Source: Veillonella sp. KGMB01456 (lineage in GTDB: Bacteria > Bacillota > Negativicutes > Veillonellales > Veillonellaceae). From it: a stretch of DNA of 64,000 nucleotides. The position numbers were made by a program, and so were the translations under genes. The stretch spans positions 1 through 64,000 of the forward strand of contig NZ_JALKIG010000009.1 in assembly GCF_023051165.1 (NCBI RefSeq), read 5' to 3'. The notes under the pieces were generated by a model. The model ran no database searches. It was not told the DNA's origin and was given only the letters and a program-made list of their open reading frames with translations. Every line of letters starts with the position of its first letter. Position 1 is the first letter of the stretch. Shown one piece after another: positions 47,939 to 59,500 of the stretch.

Positions 47939-48385
47939 TTATGCCTCCACTAATTCAACTTTAATAGTAGTCGTAATTTCAGGATGTACGCGAATCAACA
48001 CATCATGAACGCCCAAAGTTTTGAGCGGTTCTTTGAGTTCAATTTTCTTTTTATCAACGGCTACATCGAATTGAGCGGCCAAAGCATCGGAAATATCTTT
48101 ACCTGTAACGGAACCGAATACACGGCCCGCATCCCCCATTTTTACAGGAATGCGTACTTCTACTTTAGCCAACTGGCTGGCCAAAATCTTCGCTTCATCA
48201 GCATTTACTTGTTTCTTGTGAGCTGCCGAAGCTTGTTGCTGCTTAGCATTATTCAAGTTAGCAGGCGTACCTTCTAAAGCCTGGCCTTTTTTAATCAACA
48301 CATTGCGGCCGTAACCTTCACTGACCTCAATGATTTCGCCTTTTTTACCTACTTTTTTTACATCTTCCAACAAAATTACTTTCAT
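47939..48385 (-). CDS. rplI: Ribosomal protein bL9
   Basis: 148 residues. The N-terminal [31 protein letters not shown] and a C-terminal domain with [12 protein letters not shown] are diagnostic. Overlaps the end of gdpP by 4 bases (ATGA). Confidence 0.98.
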   Translation of the reverse strand: MKVILLEDVKKVGKKGEIIEVSEGYGRNVLIKKGQALEGTPANLNNAKQQQASAAHKKQVNADEAKILASQLAKVEVRIPVKMGDAGRVFGSVTGKDISDALAAQFDVAVDKKKIELKEPLKTLGVHDVLIRVHPEITTTIKVELVEA

Positions 48386-50397
48386 TCTGCTTTTTCCTCC
48401 TTCTTCATAGAAGCAAGCTGGCCTTTAGCTACACTTTTTACAGCTTCCACCGCTTCTTCCATGGTCATATCATATAGCTGGGCGCCGGCTACGGTACGAT
48501 GACCGCCACCGCCCAAGGCTTCCATAACAAGCTGAATATTCATAGCCCCTTGCGAACGGGCACTTACGCCGATACCGCCATCCGACAAAGTATAGAGCAC
48601 ATAGCTGGCTTCGATACCTTCAATGGTGATAAGCTTATCTGCCGTTTGAGCCGACAGAATGGACGCGTTCTGGATACCCGCCGGACAAGTGGTAATCGCC
48701 ATGCCGTCAAAACGTTCCGCATCGGCCAACATTTTAGCCCGCAATTGGATGCTGTCAAAACTTTCCATAAACAAATGGCGCACAATGGATAAATCCGCAC
48801 CGGAACGGCGCAAGAAAGACGCCGCATCAAAAGTACGCGATCCCGTTTGTACCACAAAGTTCTTCGTATCCACTACGATACCGGCATATAACGCACTCGC
48901 TTCCACCACATTGAGTGAAATCGGGTCTACGAAATACTGAATTAATTCTGTTACCAGCTCACTGGTGGACGACGAAGCCGGTTCCAAATAAGTGAGCAAT
49001 GGTTTTTCAATAAAGTCGGAGGCACGACGGTGATGGTCAATAACAACGCGACGTTTAGACTTCTGCAAGGCTTTTGGCGCCGCTACCATATCCGGTCGAT
49101 GCACGTCCACTACAAATACGAGGGTTGTATCGGTTACAAAATCTTCAGCCGCTTGTGGCGTGATTAACAGACTTTCAAAACCCGGTTCGGTAGGGAATAA
49201 ATCTGACAATTTCTTAATAGCCACAGTTTGATCGCTTACAGCTACGTGAACGGATTTACCGGCCGCTCTAGCCATGGCGGCTACGCCGATGGCACCGCCG
49301 ATACTGTCATAATCTTCACGCTCATGGCCCATGACGATAACATTATCGGCATCATCCATGAGTTCTTTAATGGCTTGTGCTACCACGCGGGCACGGACAC
49401 GAGTATTCTTTTCGGCGCCTTGCGTTTTACCGCCGTAGAATTTCAATTCTTCGCCGATATATACGCTGGCCTGGTCACCACCGCGACCAAGGGCTAATTC
49501 GAGACCGGAACGAGCTCGTTCCGATTGTTCTTTAATCGTAGCCGCACCGGCTGCAATACCGATACTGATAGTCGCCGGAATACGACGACTGGTCGGAATA
49601 TTATGAACCTTCGCCAAAAGTGGGAAATTTTGTTCAATCATATTCATTAGCGCTTTTTTAGAAATACAGAAGATGTACGAATCATCCGCATAGTTACGGA
49701 CAAAACCGTCGTAACGGTCAATTTCTTCTACGATGGCATTATTAATTTCCGCCCAGAGGTTAGTGTATTCAACGTCACTGAGACCTTTCGTCACATCTTC
49801 GATGTTATCCATCATGAGGAACCCGAATACCGGTGCCATCGCTTCTGCTTCATGGCGCAATTGTTCCGATTCGGTTACATCGTCAAAGTAGAACGCCATA
49901 TATGATTCCACTTCGGAGTCAGGCGCCCCTTTATAATCCGTGCCATCAATGAATTTATAGATAACACGATAATATTTATTTTCAATTTTTTCATTAAAAT
50001 AGCCGGACTTGCCCCAGATTTTATCGAGGCGCAAACTCGGAATAAAACCGTTAAGGCGTTGTGTTTTATCCGGATCTTGCGGCATCCAATCACGGAACAC
50101 GCTATTATACCAGCAAACACGAGCCTTACTGTCAATAATAACTATTGCTGTCGGCAAGTTCTGCAAAGCAAAATTCGACGCTTGGGTAATCCCCTTCGCA
50201 ATCGTATTAAATTGCTCATACCGTTGCTGTCGTTGTTTACACACCGCTCGGCTGCTGTATAAATAGGCCACAACGACAAACAAAAGGCCAAATAGCGCCA
50301 TCTGCCAGTTAAGCCAGGCAATCACTAATAGTAAAACGATGATAACAACGAAGGCGGTTTTTTCAAAGGCTCCAAAAAAGCCTTCATTCCCATTCAT
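48382..50397 (-). CDS. gdpP: Membrane c-di-AMP phosphodiesterase GdpP
   Basis: 671 residues in the standard GdpP order: two N-terminal helices (about 10-60), a PAS-like domain (about 65-165), a degenerate GGDEF domain (about 170-310, ALGRGGDQA in place of GGDEF), a DHH domain (about 345-490, with [20 protein letters not shown] and VVIDHHRRA) and DHHA1 (about 560-660, [13 protein letters not shown]). Degrades c-di-AMP to pApA. Its presence implies that the cell makes c-di-AMP, which matters for the BusR-like regulator elsewhere in the window. Operon with yybS, rplI and dnaB; RBS GGGAG. Confidence 0.96.
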   Translation of the reverse strand: MNGNEGFFGAFEKTAFVVIIVLLLVIAWLNWQMALFGLLFVVVAYLYSSRAVCKQRQQRYEQFNTIAKGITQASNFALQNLPTAIVIIDSKARVCWYNSVFRDWMPQDPDKTQRLNGFIPSLRLDKIWGKSGYFNEKIENKYYRVIYKFIDGTDYKGAPDSEVESYMAFYFDDVTESEQLRHEAEAMAPVFGFLMMDNIEDVTKGLSDVEYTNLWAEINNAIVEEIDRYDGFVRNYADDSYIFCISKKALMNMIEQNFPLLAKVHNIPTSRRIPATISIGIAAGAATIKEQSERARSGLELALGRGGDQASVYIGEELKFYGGKTQGAEKNTRVRARVVAQAIKELMDDADNVIVMGHEREDYDSIGGAIGVAAMARAAGKSVHVAVSDQTVAIKKLSDLFPTEPGFESLLITPQAAEDFVTDTTLVFVVDVHRPDMVAAPKALQKSKRRVVIDHHRRASDFIEKPLLTYLEPASSSTSELVTELIQYFVDPISLNVVEASALYAGIVVDTKNFVVQTGSRTFDAASFLRRSGADLSIVRHLFMESFDSIQLRAKMLADAERFDGMAITTCPAGIQNASILSAQTADKLITIEGIEASYVLYTLSDGGIGVSARSQGAMNIQLVMEALGGGGHRTVAGAQLYDMTMEEAVEAVKSVAKGQLASMKKEEKAE

Positions 50398-50421
50398 AAG
50401 ATCGCTCCCTACTTTTTCTCT

Positions 50422-51378
50422 TTACTCATCGCCGATTCGTCTCGACAGACGACGACGTAAATTTAAAATTAAATCTAAAATGCCAATCCACATCGTGGCG
50501 AACTGCATTAATAAAGTAATAAATATCAAAACTAAACGGATGCCGTTTGACAATCCATAGCTTTTAAAAATAGTCCACAAACAACCGATACCCTGCAGTA
50601 CCAACATGTACGATCCCAGCGCGTACATATTATAAGCCACAATATTAATGGCTTCCGATTGCAGTTCGTTACCCCAATACGTCAACAGCACACCGAGGGC
50701 AAACATGTATAAGGTCCACTGCGGTACACGCCACTCTTCAAGGGGCGGTAAGGTTACGCCTTCACCACCGGTGCGGCGCATGATAATATTCGCTACGGCG
50801 CAAATGAAGTAGCTAATTACTACGGACGACATAAATAGGGCGGCCAAAAGCACATAGGCCATTTGCTTAAGCATGGCCTGCACACTGGTCATCATGGCGG
50901 TCACTTGTTCATCCATGAGACCCTGTTCACGATAAGCGGTTTCCATTTCGGTCAACGCTTCCTGCTGAAAATTTTGCCACATCGTAACTATATCCATCTG
51001 CATCACATATTGCGCAATCATAAGCTGTATACCGATGGTAACCATCATTGTTACGGCCGGCAATACCAAAAGCCGACTGGTCGACCAGCGATGTATATAA
51101 CCATAGGCCAAGACAATACCGGGTATGCCCGATGTCATCACTTGCATGAGTGCCCCTAAGGGTGTCAATACAACCGACATAACCAGCCCCATCGTAACGG
51201 TCGCCAAAATACTCCAACGAACACCATGGCGAGCGCCCAACACTACAAGTACGGCGGGCATCAAGATGGAAGCAAGGAATCCCATAAACGGTACCGTAAC
51301 TCCCACAAAGGTAAATACCATAATAAGAGCCGTCAAAAATCCTGTTTCCACTACGGCTCGCGTATCTGTATATCTCAT
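50422..51378 (-). CDS. yybS: YybS-family (DUF2232) membrane protein
   Basis: 318 residues, about eight membrane helices with the N-terminal TDTRAVVETGFLTALIMVFTF segment of the family. Function unknown; conserved next to gdpP in Firmicutes. First gene of the operon, RBS AGGAG. Confidence 0.85.
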   Translation of the reverse strand: MRYTDTRAVVETGFLTALIMVFTFVGVTVPFMGFLASILMPAVLVVLGARHGVRWSILATVTMGLVMSVVLTPLGALMQVMTSGIPGIVLAYGYIHRWSTSRLLVLPAVTMMVTIGIQLMIAQYVMQMDIVTMWQNFQQEALTEMETAYREQGLMDEQVTAMMTSVQAMLKQMAYVLLAALFMSSVVISYFICAVANIIMRRTGGEGVTLPPLEEWRVPQWTLYMFALGVLLTYWGNELQSEAINIVAYNMYALGSYMLVLQGIGCLWTIFKSYGLSNGIRLVLIFITLLMQFATMWIGILDLILNLRRRLSRRIGDE

Positions 51379-51400
51379 AAATTACTCCTGACAAAATAGA

Positions 51401-51429
51401 CGTATGACCGAGGTCATACGCCTATTATA
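51401..51429 (-). promoter_or_regulatory. Promoter region and hairpin upstream of yybS
   Basis: A minus-strand TATAAT (about 51422-51429) is followed directly by CGTATGAC-CTCG-GTCATACG (51401-51420), an 8-bp inverted repeat at the expected transcription start and close to the RBS. It may be an operator or a 5'-UTR hairpin. Confidence 0.45.
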
Positions 51430-51549
51430 ACATTTTGTATTGTTTTTGAATATCATTAACCACAAAATCACAAATTACGACCTATATAGGAGGGTAAATT
51501 ACCACTTATAAACAAGCTTGAATTTACCGCATCACTCAGCCGATGCGAC

Positions 51550-53688
51550 TTATACGTCTTGGATAATCGGTAAAATCATCGGACGACGACGGGTCTTTTC
51601 ATACAAGAATTTACCCAAAGTATCGCGTACTTGAGATTTAATGGTAGCCCAATCTTTCATCTGACTGGCTTCGCATTTTTCAATCACTTGTTCAATGCGT
51701 TTTTGCGCTTCGTTCATGAGATCTTCCGCATCACGTACATATACGAAACCGCGCGATACGATATCAGGACCGGCTACAATCTGGCCGCTGGCACGGTCCA
51801 TGGCCATAACTACGATAACCATACCTTCCTGCGCCAATTGCTGACGATCGCGAATTACGATATTGCCAACATCGCCAACACCGAGACCGTCAACGAACAC
51901 CTTGCCGGCCGTAACGTGACCGCCTTTGCGGCCTGTACGACTGGTGAATTCAAAAATCTGCCCATTGTCGCCTACAAGCACGTGATTTGGTTTCACAATG
52001 CCCATGGATACAGCAAGTTCACCATGTTTCTTCAACATGCGATACTCACCGTGTACCGGAATGAAGAATTTAGGACGAACCAAGTTGAGCATGGTTTTCA
52101 AATCTTCTTGGCTGCCATGACCGGATACGTGAATGCCGCGGTCACGACCATAAATTACATCCGCACCTAAGCGCAATAGATTGTCGATGGTACGACCAAC
52201 CGCTGCTTCATTGCCCGGAATCGGCGTGGCGGAGATAATAATCGTATCATTCGGAGTAATTTCGATAGTACGATGATTATTGGTTGCCATACGGGATAAG
52301 CCTGCCATAGGTTCCCCTTGACTGCCGGTTGTCAAAATCATGATTTCGTCATCACGGTAACGACCCATTTCATCAACATCAATCAAAGTTCCTTCCGGAA
52401 TATTCAAGTAACCGCGTTCCTGCGCAATTTCCGTTACGTTAACCATACTGCGGCCCAACACGATAACTTTACGCTTGAAGGCAACCGCCGCATCAACAGC
52501 CTGCTGCAAACGAGATACGTTGGACGCAAAAGTAGCGAGTACTACACGGCCGCGAGCTTCCCCTACAGCACGAAGTAAAGCAGGTCCTACGGTGCTTTCA
52601 GATGGAGTAAATCCCGGTTTTTCCACATTCGTGGAGTCGGACATCAAGGCTAATACGCCTTTGTTGCCCAGTTCGGCAAATTTATGAACGTCCATCAATT
52701 TACCGTCTACCGGCGTCTGGTCCACTTTGAAGTCACCGGTGTGAACAACAGTACCTACCGGCGTTTCAAAATAAACGGCGCAAGCATCAGGAATAGAGTG
52801 GTTCGTCTGAATGAAACCTACTTTGAAAGACCCTACACGAATTTCATCGCCCGCTTTTACAATATTAAGTTTTACGCCGCCTACTTTATTTTCTTTCAAT
52901 TTGCCTTCGATTAAACCGCAAACAAGGTTAGTAGCATATACCGGCACATTGATTTCTTTCAAGAGATACGCCAAGGAACCGATATGGTCTTCATGACCGT
53001 GAGTGATAACTACGGCACGTACTTTATCTTGGTTTTCAATCAAATAACTCATGTCAGGGATGACAATGTCAACGCCCGGCATATCGTTTTCAGGGAACGC
53101 AAGACCTGCATCCAATACGATAATATCATCGCCATATTGGAATACGGTCATGTTCTTACCGATTTCACCGAGACCGCCCAACGGAATAATCATGAGCTTA
53201 TCTTTTTTGCTCGAATGATGTTGATGATTCGCATGTGCATCACCATTGCTGTGGGATGTGTGACGGCCATTAATATTGGCACGATCGCCGGTATTTTTTT
53301 CATTGCGATTGTTATAACGTGTAGAGTTAGTACGATTATTCGTACGGTTGTTGGTACGAGCCGGTTTAGCTGTGCCTTCCGCATTAGCCGCAGCATTGGC
53401 AGAATTTGTGTTCTTACGACGCGGTGCGGACTGTTTAGCGCCTTCGCCGGATGCATTCGTTGTACGGCGTGTGCTTGGTCGACGAGTTTCCCCGGTATTG
53501 CGATTACTATTTGTGCGACGCGTGGTGCGACGAGTGGTTTCGCCGCCCTGTTGTGCTTGATCGGCACCTGTCGTTTCAGTAGCCACAACATTTTTAGCTA
53601 CCGGTGCTTTTTTCTCAGCCGCCGGTTTAGGCTCATTAGCAGTATTATTGCTTTGGCCTGTTAATTGATTCAATAATTCTTTTAACAT
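51550..53688 (-). CDS. rnj: Ribonuclease J with long disordered N-terminus
   Basis: 712 residues. From about 165 on it is a typical RNase J: LMIIPLGGLGEIGKNMTVFQY, the metallo-beta-lactamase motif THGHEDHIGSL (about 235), GDFKVDQTPVDG, beta-CASP elements (MSDSTNVEKPG) and HVSGHGSQEDL. It degrades and matures RNA from 5' ends. The first 165 residues are an Asn/Thr/Arg/Gly-rich low-complexity region with repeats such as TTRRTTRRTNSNRN and TNNRTNNRTNSTRYNNRN, absent from the ~555-residue enzymes of Bacillus. The RBS AGGAGG lies 10-12 bases before the ATG. Confidence 0.92.
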   Translation of the reverse strand: MLKELLNQLTGQSNNTANEPKPAAEKKAPVAKNVVATETTGADQAQQGGETTRRTTRRTNSNRNTGETRRPSTRRTTNASGEGAKQSAPRRKNTNSANAAANAEGTAKPARTNNRTNNRTNSTRYNNRNEKNTGDRANINGRHTSHSNGDAHANHQHHSSKKDKLMIIPLGGLGEIGKNMTVFQYGDDIIVLDAGLAFPENDMPGVDIVIPDMSYLIENQDKVRAVVITHGHEDHIGSLAYLLKEINVPVYATNLVCGLIEGKLKENKVGGVKLNIVKAGDEIRVGSFKVGFIQTNHSIPDACAVYFETPVGTVVHTGDFKVDQTPVDGKLMDVHKFAELGNKGVLALMSDSTNVEKPGFTPSESTVGPALLRAVGEARGRVVLATFASNVSRLQQAVDAAVAFKRKVIVLGRSMVNVTEIAQERGYLNIPEGTLIDVDEMGRYRDDEIMILTTGSQGEPMAGLSRMATNNHRTIEITPNDTIIISATPIPGNEAAVGRTIDNLLRLGADVIYGRDRGIHVSGHGSQEDLKTMLNLVRPKFFIPVHGEYRMLKKHGELAVSMGIVKPNHVLVGDNGQIFEFTSRTGRKGGHVTAGKVFVDGLGVGDVGNIVIRDRQQLAQEGMVIVVMAMDRASGQIVAGPDIVSRGFVYVRDAEDLMNEAQKRIEQVIEKCEASQMKDWATIKSQVRDTLGKFLYEKTRRRPMILPIIQDV

Positions 53689-54191
53689 ATATGTATTACT
53701 CCTCCTAAATTTTATATTTCCTTAAATATATACCTTAATCATGTACGTCCGTCCGGAGTATACCTATTCTCCGCGTTCCTTTGTGGGATGTACGTAAAAA
53801 GATTCACTCGTTCATTATTAACTTGTCATCACATAAGCGTATGGATGCAACACAAAAGCAAGGACCGTTCTTTGTAAGACACGCCTCTTCGTCTGCAAAC
53901 TGCTTCTGTAAAGTTAAAGGGTAAAATGTGAAAAAACTGCACGATTACACATATTGTGTACCTGAAAAAAGAGCCGAATTATGACTCTTTGCACATTATA
54001 TTAACCCAAAGCCGAACAAATATCTTACGAATAGTATACCATAAGTCATATAAAACGAAAAGAACCCCCGACAAATTAATCGAAGATTCTCTATATATAA
54101 AACTTTTTTATTCTATGTCTTTTGCGTATACTAACCGGCGCTTACACTAATTTTATGCCAAGCAACACGTCTTCGCCCTTACATACTGTCA
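53689..54191. other. Intergenic region upstream of RNase J
   Basis: About 500 bp. It should hold the promoter and leader of the RNase J gene. A weak terminator-like hairpin (AAAGAG/CTCTTT with T6 on the minus strand) lies at 53966-53990 and may end the UDG-like gene's transcript. No ORF with RBS is seen. Confidence 0.4.
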
Positions 54192-54908
54192 TTAACGCTC
54201 AATCGCAGCCTTGAACTGCTCGCGATACTGCTTGGCGCCGCCATTGGCAGGATGCCGCAGTGCATGAGCCACAATGCCCTGCCGCGCCAAAATATCCGCC
54301 GACTTGCGCCCTACGGCACAAATAATCTGTCGGTCACCATTGTACGCTTCAATCAAGGCCATTAAGTCCTCGGTAAACTGACCGCCGATAACAATTTCTG
54401 TCTCCGTAGGCGTGCGATTCGTCAAAGGCTGATTCGCTACATGGGGATGAAAAGGAAAAATATTCCACAATATAGCATCATAGGTAGAGATATTATTCTC
54501 CAAAAGAGCTGACCATACTACCGTATCCGTCGGTTCGTTAAACCCTTCCAAGCGTTGTTTATTATTAAGCAACAATGGGCTATCGGCACGACTCGTCCGT
54601 TTGCCTATGCCGTCCGGCAAAATCATAGCGGGTTTCACATCATTATGAAAACCGAGGAGCATGCGCTCACAGGTAATGGCAATACCGGAAAAGCGCCCAC
54701 CCTGATAGCCTACGGCTTCAGCCACAATAAGATAACGGCTTTGTTTTAAGCGTGCTCTTAAATAACTCTCTAATTGCTCCCGTCGCCACTGAGGCGCCGC
54801 CTGCGATACATCGAGGGCCGGATCGTAATCACGCCACGGATTAAATACCGTATCAGAGCCTTCATAAGCTGCCAGTTTATCTATAAACCGACTAATTGAA
54901 TCTTTCAT
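54192..54908 (-). CDS. Uracil-DNA glycosylase-superfamily protein
   Basis: 238 residues from the ATG at 54908 (GAGGAGG 4 bases upstream; the opening at 54938 lacks support). Motifs resemble the UDG fold: IVAEAVGYQGGRFSGIAIT (about 82-100; water-activating loop region), WNIFPFHPH (about 150) and ALRHPANGGAKQYREQF (C-terminal HP loop). Likely removes damaged bases or is a nuclease-dead relative; the specific family is uncertain. The region before its RBS carries four 11-bp repeats. Confidence 0.72.
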   Translation of the reverse strand: MKDSISRFIDKLAAYEGSDTVFNPWRDYDPALDVSQAAPQWRREQLESYLRARLKQSRYLIVAEAVGYQGGRFSGIAITCERMLLGFHNDVKPAMILPDGIGKRTSRADSPLLLNNKQRLEGFNEPTDTVVWSALLENNISTYDAILWNIFPFHPHVANQPLTNRTPTETEIVIGGQFTEDLMALIEAYNGDRQIICAVGRKSADILARQGIVAHALRHPANGGAKQYREQFKAAIER

Positions 54909-54924
54909 AGAACCTCCTCTACGG

Positions 54925-54979
54925 CATTTAACACCCATTTAACACACATTTAACACGCATTCAACACACTTTTGACATG
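54925..54979 (-). repeat. 11-bp tandem repeats upstream of the UDG-like gene
   Basis: CATTTAACAC occurs at 54925, 54936, 54947 and, with one change, 54958, then a weaker copy at 54969. The spacing is exactly 11 bp, close to one helical turn, so the sites face the same side of the DNA. They lie just upstream of the RBS. Confidence 0.8.
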
Positions 54980-55043
54980 TATCTTTCCTGCTATAACAAT
55001 TTGATAAAAATCCGCCAATCAATATAGTTAACAAACTGATTGT

Positions 55044-56759
55044 TTATCGTGTTTCGTAAATAAATATCTTATTCTCAACGCGCAACAATTTCACCATTGG
55101 CGCTAACGAAGATTTTTCAAAATGTCCCCGATACTTTTCAGGCACAAGAATCAGCGCATGAAGCGCTACCGGATTATCGATCGGCATCGGTTCCGTCGGA
55201 TTTTTCCCCATCGGCAAGCGGGTTGCTTGTCCCTTATCATTCGTTACACTTTGTAAAACTCGTGCTTCATTATTAAGGGCCGCCTGAAAACGCTCCGTCA
55301 CTTCTTCTACCGTTTGAGCAGGCATCTTGTTTTTACCTTCCCAAGCATTACTACGTTCCTTATTTTTATTAGGTAACGCATCGTCTTCAATTTTAGTAAC
55401 TTCTTTGTCCGTATAATACACGAGCGACGCACTATAGTCACCATAATAATAGATATCGCCGTCATACTGAGCCACAACAGGTGCATAAGCTACCGATGAG
55501 CGTTGTTCTACCAGCGGTTGTATCCCTTCATGAATAACAAGCCCTGCAATGGCCATAGTCATAAAAGTAACTACTACCGGCAGCATATAGCGTTTCTGGT
55601 TCCAATACATCAGGCCGGTCAAAATAAAACCGACTACAATCAGTACATACAACAAGTACCAGAAGCCCCAAGGCACATAAAAACTGGCCACGCCCAAAAC
55701 GAGCCACAAGAAGAAGGCCGGCCCCATAATGAGCCAAGACAACTTACGCGGGCGACCGGGACGCAATATTTTTACAACCCCAAAAGCACCTAAAAAGCTA
55801 AACGGTACCAAGCTGATAAATGTATACGTCGGGTACTTAGTGGCCATTAACGTATAGAATAATAATGTCCCCCACCCCATAATCATGGAATAAATATAGA
55901 ACGGCTGTTTAAAACGCCAACCGTAATACATACCGTATAATACGGCGCCTGTCCACGGCAACGAAGCCAACGGGAACATAACTAAGTAATACCACCAATG
56001 ATTAGCTTCCGGATGCTCCGACTGGGTGGCGCGCACCACATTATGAAGGCCCAAGAAACCATCAATAAAGTCTTGCCCGTGTGTCATGTACATATAGCCG
56101 TACCAAGGCATAACGACAACTAAAAAGGCTAAAATGCCTTGCCACGAAAAGATGTAGCGAAGCATACGGCCCGAACGCATTACAGCGGCATATACCAAGA
56201 GCAAAATCCCCGGCAATACGAGTGCCACCGGTCCTTTGGTCAAAACACCGATGCCCGCAAAAAGGTATGCCCACACCATAAACAAGGTGCGGCGTTCCGT
56301 AAGCCCGCGATAAGCATAGGCCAAGGTGCCGATAGTCGCCCACAAGAGCACCATATCCGTTACGATGCCTCGCGCCAAAATCCAGAATTCAAGGGATGAA
56401 CCGAGAATCATGGCACTCCACAGCGATACCAAACGACGGCCGGAAATGCTGCGCACTACCTGGTAGAAGAACCCTACCGACAAGGCCCCGAATAAAGCGG
56501 CCGGAAAACGAGCAGCAAAATCGGAAAAGCCGAAAATTTTATAACTTAACGCAATAAGCCAATAAATCATTATCGGCTTATCATACCAATATTCATGATA
56601 AATCTGTGGCGATAACCAATCGCCGGACATGACCATTTCTTTAGCTGTCAATGCATAGTTCGACTCAACCGGATCGGTAATCGGCAAACTGCCATTGCCG
56701 ATAGCAAACATGGCGAAGGCGATTAAGAAGCAAATGACGCTCAAGCGATGAAGTCGCAT
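55044..56759 (-). CDS. ArnT-like (GT83/PMT) lipid-linked glycosyltransferase
   Basis: 571 residues, about 12 membrane helices and a periplasmic C-terminal domain (about 420-571). ITDPVESNYALTAKEMVMSGDWLSPQIYHEYWYDKPIMIYWLIAL near residues 26-70 carries the Asp/Glu residues and layout of ArnT, which moves 4-amino-4-deoxyarabinose from undecaprenyl phosphate to lipid A. GVLTKGPVALVLPG (about 170) is also typical. No other arn genes lie in the window, so the sugar may differ. Followed after 12 bp of intergenic sequence upstream by dedA in the same operon. RBS GGAGGG. Confidence 0.87.
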   Translation of the reverse strand: MRLHRLSVICFLIAFAMFAIGNGSLPITDPVESNYALTAKEMVMSGDWLSPQIYHEYWYDKPIMIYWLIALSYKIFGFSDFAARFPAALFGALSVGFFYQVVRSISGRRLVSLWSAMILGSSLEFWILARGIVTDMVLLWATIGTLAYAYRGLTERRTLFMVWAYLFAGIGVLTKGPVALVLPGILLLVYAAVMRSGRMLRYIFSWQGILAFLVVVMPWYGYMYMTHGQDFIDGFLGLHNVVRATQSEHPEANHWWYYLVMFPLASLPWTGAVLYGMYYGWRFKQPFYIYSMIMGWGTLLFYTLMATKYPTYTFISLVPFSFLGAFGVVKILRPGRPRKLSWLIMGPAFFLWLVLGVASFYVPWGFWYLLYVLIVVGFILTGLMYWNQKRYMLPVVVTFMTMAIAGLVIHEGIQPLVEQRSSVAYAPVVAQYDGDIYYYGDYSASLVYYTDKEVTKIEDDALPNKNKERSNAWEGKNKMPAQTVEEVTERFQAALNNEARVLQSVTNDKGQATRLPMGKNPTEPMPIDNPVALHALILVPEKYRGHFEKSSLAPMVKLLRVENKIFIYETR

Positions 56760-56770
56760 CTAATCCCTCC

Positions 56771-57493
56771 TTAGCGCTGTGTTGTATTATCCTGCACAGC
56801 ATTGTCTTTCATTTCGGTTGTTGCCTCATCCGTAAGGTCTGCCTCTTCTTTGGTTTCAATCTTCGAGTCATGAGCAACTGAATTTACACCGTCTGTATCT
56901 TGCTTGCGCTTTTTGTTGCGATAGTAACGAATGCCGAAGAAGACCGCAATGATAGCAAAAACAACTATCATAATAACTAAGAATTCATGATTGTACTCAA
57001 TCAAATCCTGCCAATGTTCACCCAATTTTACGCCGAGCCATACGAGCAAAATCGTCCAAGGAATTGTGCCGAGTAAAGTCCAAATGATAAAACGCCCCAT
57101 CGGATAACGGGCGATACCGGCCGGGAAAGAAATAAAGGTACGAATCCCCGGCAACAAACGGCCAAAGAACACCGCAGCACCGCCGTATTTATTAAACATT
57201 TTCTCAGCCATTTCAAATTTATGTTCATTGAAGAAAATATAGCGACCATATTTTCTAAGCAACGGACGGCCCCCATGTTCCCCCATCCAATAGGATAAAA
57301 TAGAGCCAACCACACCGGCAGCCGTAGCTACAATCATGGTCATATTCATCTCGAATACGCCTTGCGCAATCAAATACCCCGAGAAGCCCAACACAATCTC
57401 ACTGGGAATCGGAACATTGGCATTTTCCAATACCATCGTAATAAACATGGCCGCATAGCCGTATGTCTCCAAAAATGAAATCAGGTAATCCAC
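56771..57493 (-). CDS. DedA-family membrane protein
   Basis: 240 residues. The DedA motif ENANVPIPSEIVLGFSGYLIA (about 23-43) and FFGRLLPGIRTFISFPAGIARYPMGRF (about 108-135) with the conserved Arg residues are present; a charged tail follows the last helix. GTG start with AAGGAGA 8 bases upstream. DedA proteins recycle polyprenyl-phosphate carriers or flip lipids, and some are needed for polymyxin resistance. Lies directly before the arnT-like gene, whose reaction releases undecaprenyl phosphate. Confidence 0.9.
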   Translation of the reverse strand: MDYLISFLETYGYAAMFITMVLENANVPIPSEIVLGFSGYLIAQGVFEMNMTMIVATAAGVVGSILSYWMGEHGGRPLLRKYGRYIFFNEHKFEMAEKMFNKYGGAAVFFGRLLPGIRTFISFPAGIARYPMGRFIIWTLLGTIPWTILLVWLGVKLGEHWQDLIEYNHEFLVIMIVVFAIIAVFFGIRYYRNKKRKQDTDGVNSVAHDSKIETKEEADLTDEATTEMKDNAVQDNTTQR

Positions 57494-57720
57494 TGTTAAT
57501 ATCTCCTTTTACTTGTTTACAACTTACCAAACTATATTTCTCTTACAGAGTGTGTTAATTTCTCACATTATCTTTTATTTTACCATAATTTCTGTCTTTT
57601 TAACACAAAGTTATTACCAAAACGCATAGTTTATAAAAAGTTTATAAATTGTAAAATCCGGTTTAGCAAAGGGTGAAAAAGAAACCTAATTATAAGCTAT
57701 ATCTCAGCAATACTGCGAAA
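57494..57720. other. dedA upstream region
   Basis: About 225 bp, AT-rich, no gene. It should hold the dedA-arnT promoter on the minus strand. Confidence 0.35.
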
Positions 57721-57756
57721 AAAGCCACCGAGTCAACGAATTAACTCAGTGGCTAA
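57721..57756 (-). terminator. Terminator of purA
   Basis: AGCCAC-GAGT pairs with ACTC-GTGGCT (one mismatch), followed by six T on the minus strand, 52 bp past the purA stop. Confidence 0.85.
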
Positions 57757-57807
57757 ATTACTTACTGTTTCATTTTGCTATCATGCAAAAAAACTATACG
57801 AGAACTC

Positions 57808-59172
<1,365 letters not shown>

Positions 59173-59244
59173 CTAATTCTAAAACTAAAAAATAGAGACA
59201 TTATCATACAATTTATTATAACATACCTTTGAAAAGTGTGCATC

Positions 59245-59500
59245 AAGTAAAACGGCGGAGGTATGGGAAACGGAGAGGCTCCTCGGCTAAGGCTTGGTTT
59301 TGCTTCGCAAAAAGACCCTCATCCGAGGACCTCTCCGTTTTCTCCCAAAGACCTCTCGTCGTGTTTATGATGCTAAGAGGGTGGCTTGGAGGAAGACCCT
59401 TTTACCGCAACACCTCGCCGCTTCGTTCTTAACCGCTCATACAACAGCAGATCTCTCGGCCATCGCTTAAAGCCTCTCATCGTGTTTATGATGCCGGGGA
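59245..59500. repeat. Intergenic repeat element, copy 1 (upstream of niaR)
   Basis: About 255 bp beginning AAGTAAAACGGCGGAGG. It contains a long stem-loop (GGAGAGG-CCTCGG with its complement, loop with GGCTTGG and AAGACCCT), a 26-bp segment at 59383-59408 shared with copy 2, and two 22-bp internal repeats, CCTCTCRTCGTGTTTATG (59352 and 59473), each part of a hairpin; the last is followed by seven T. No coding frame. Copy 2 lies on the other side of niaRP in the same orientation. Confidence 0.75.
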
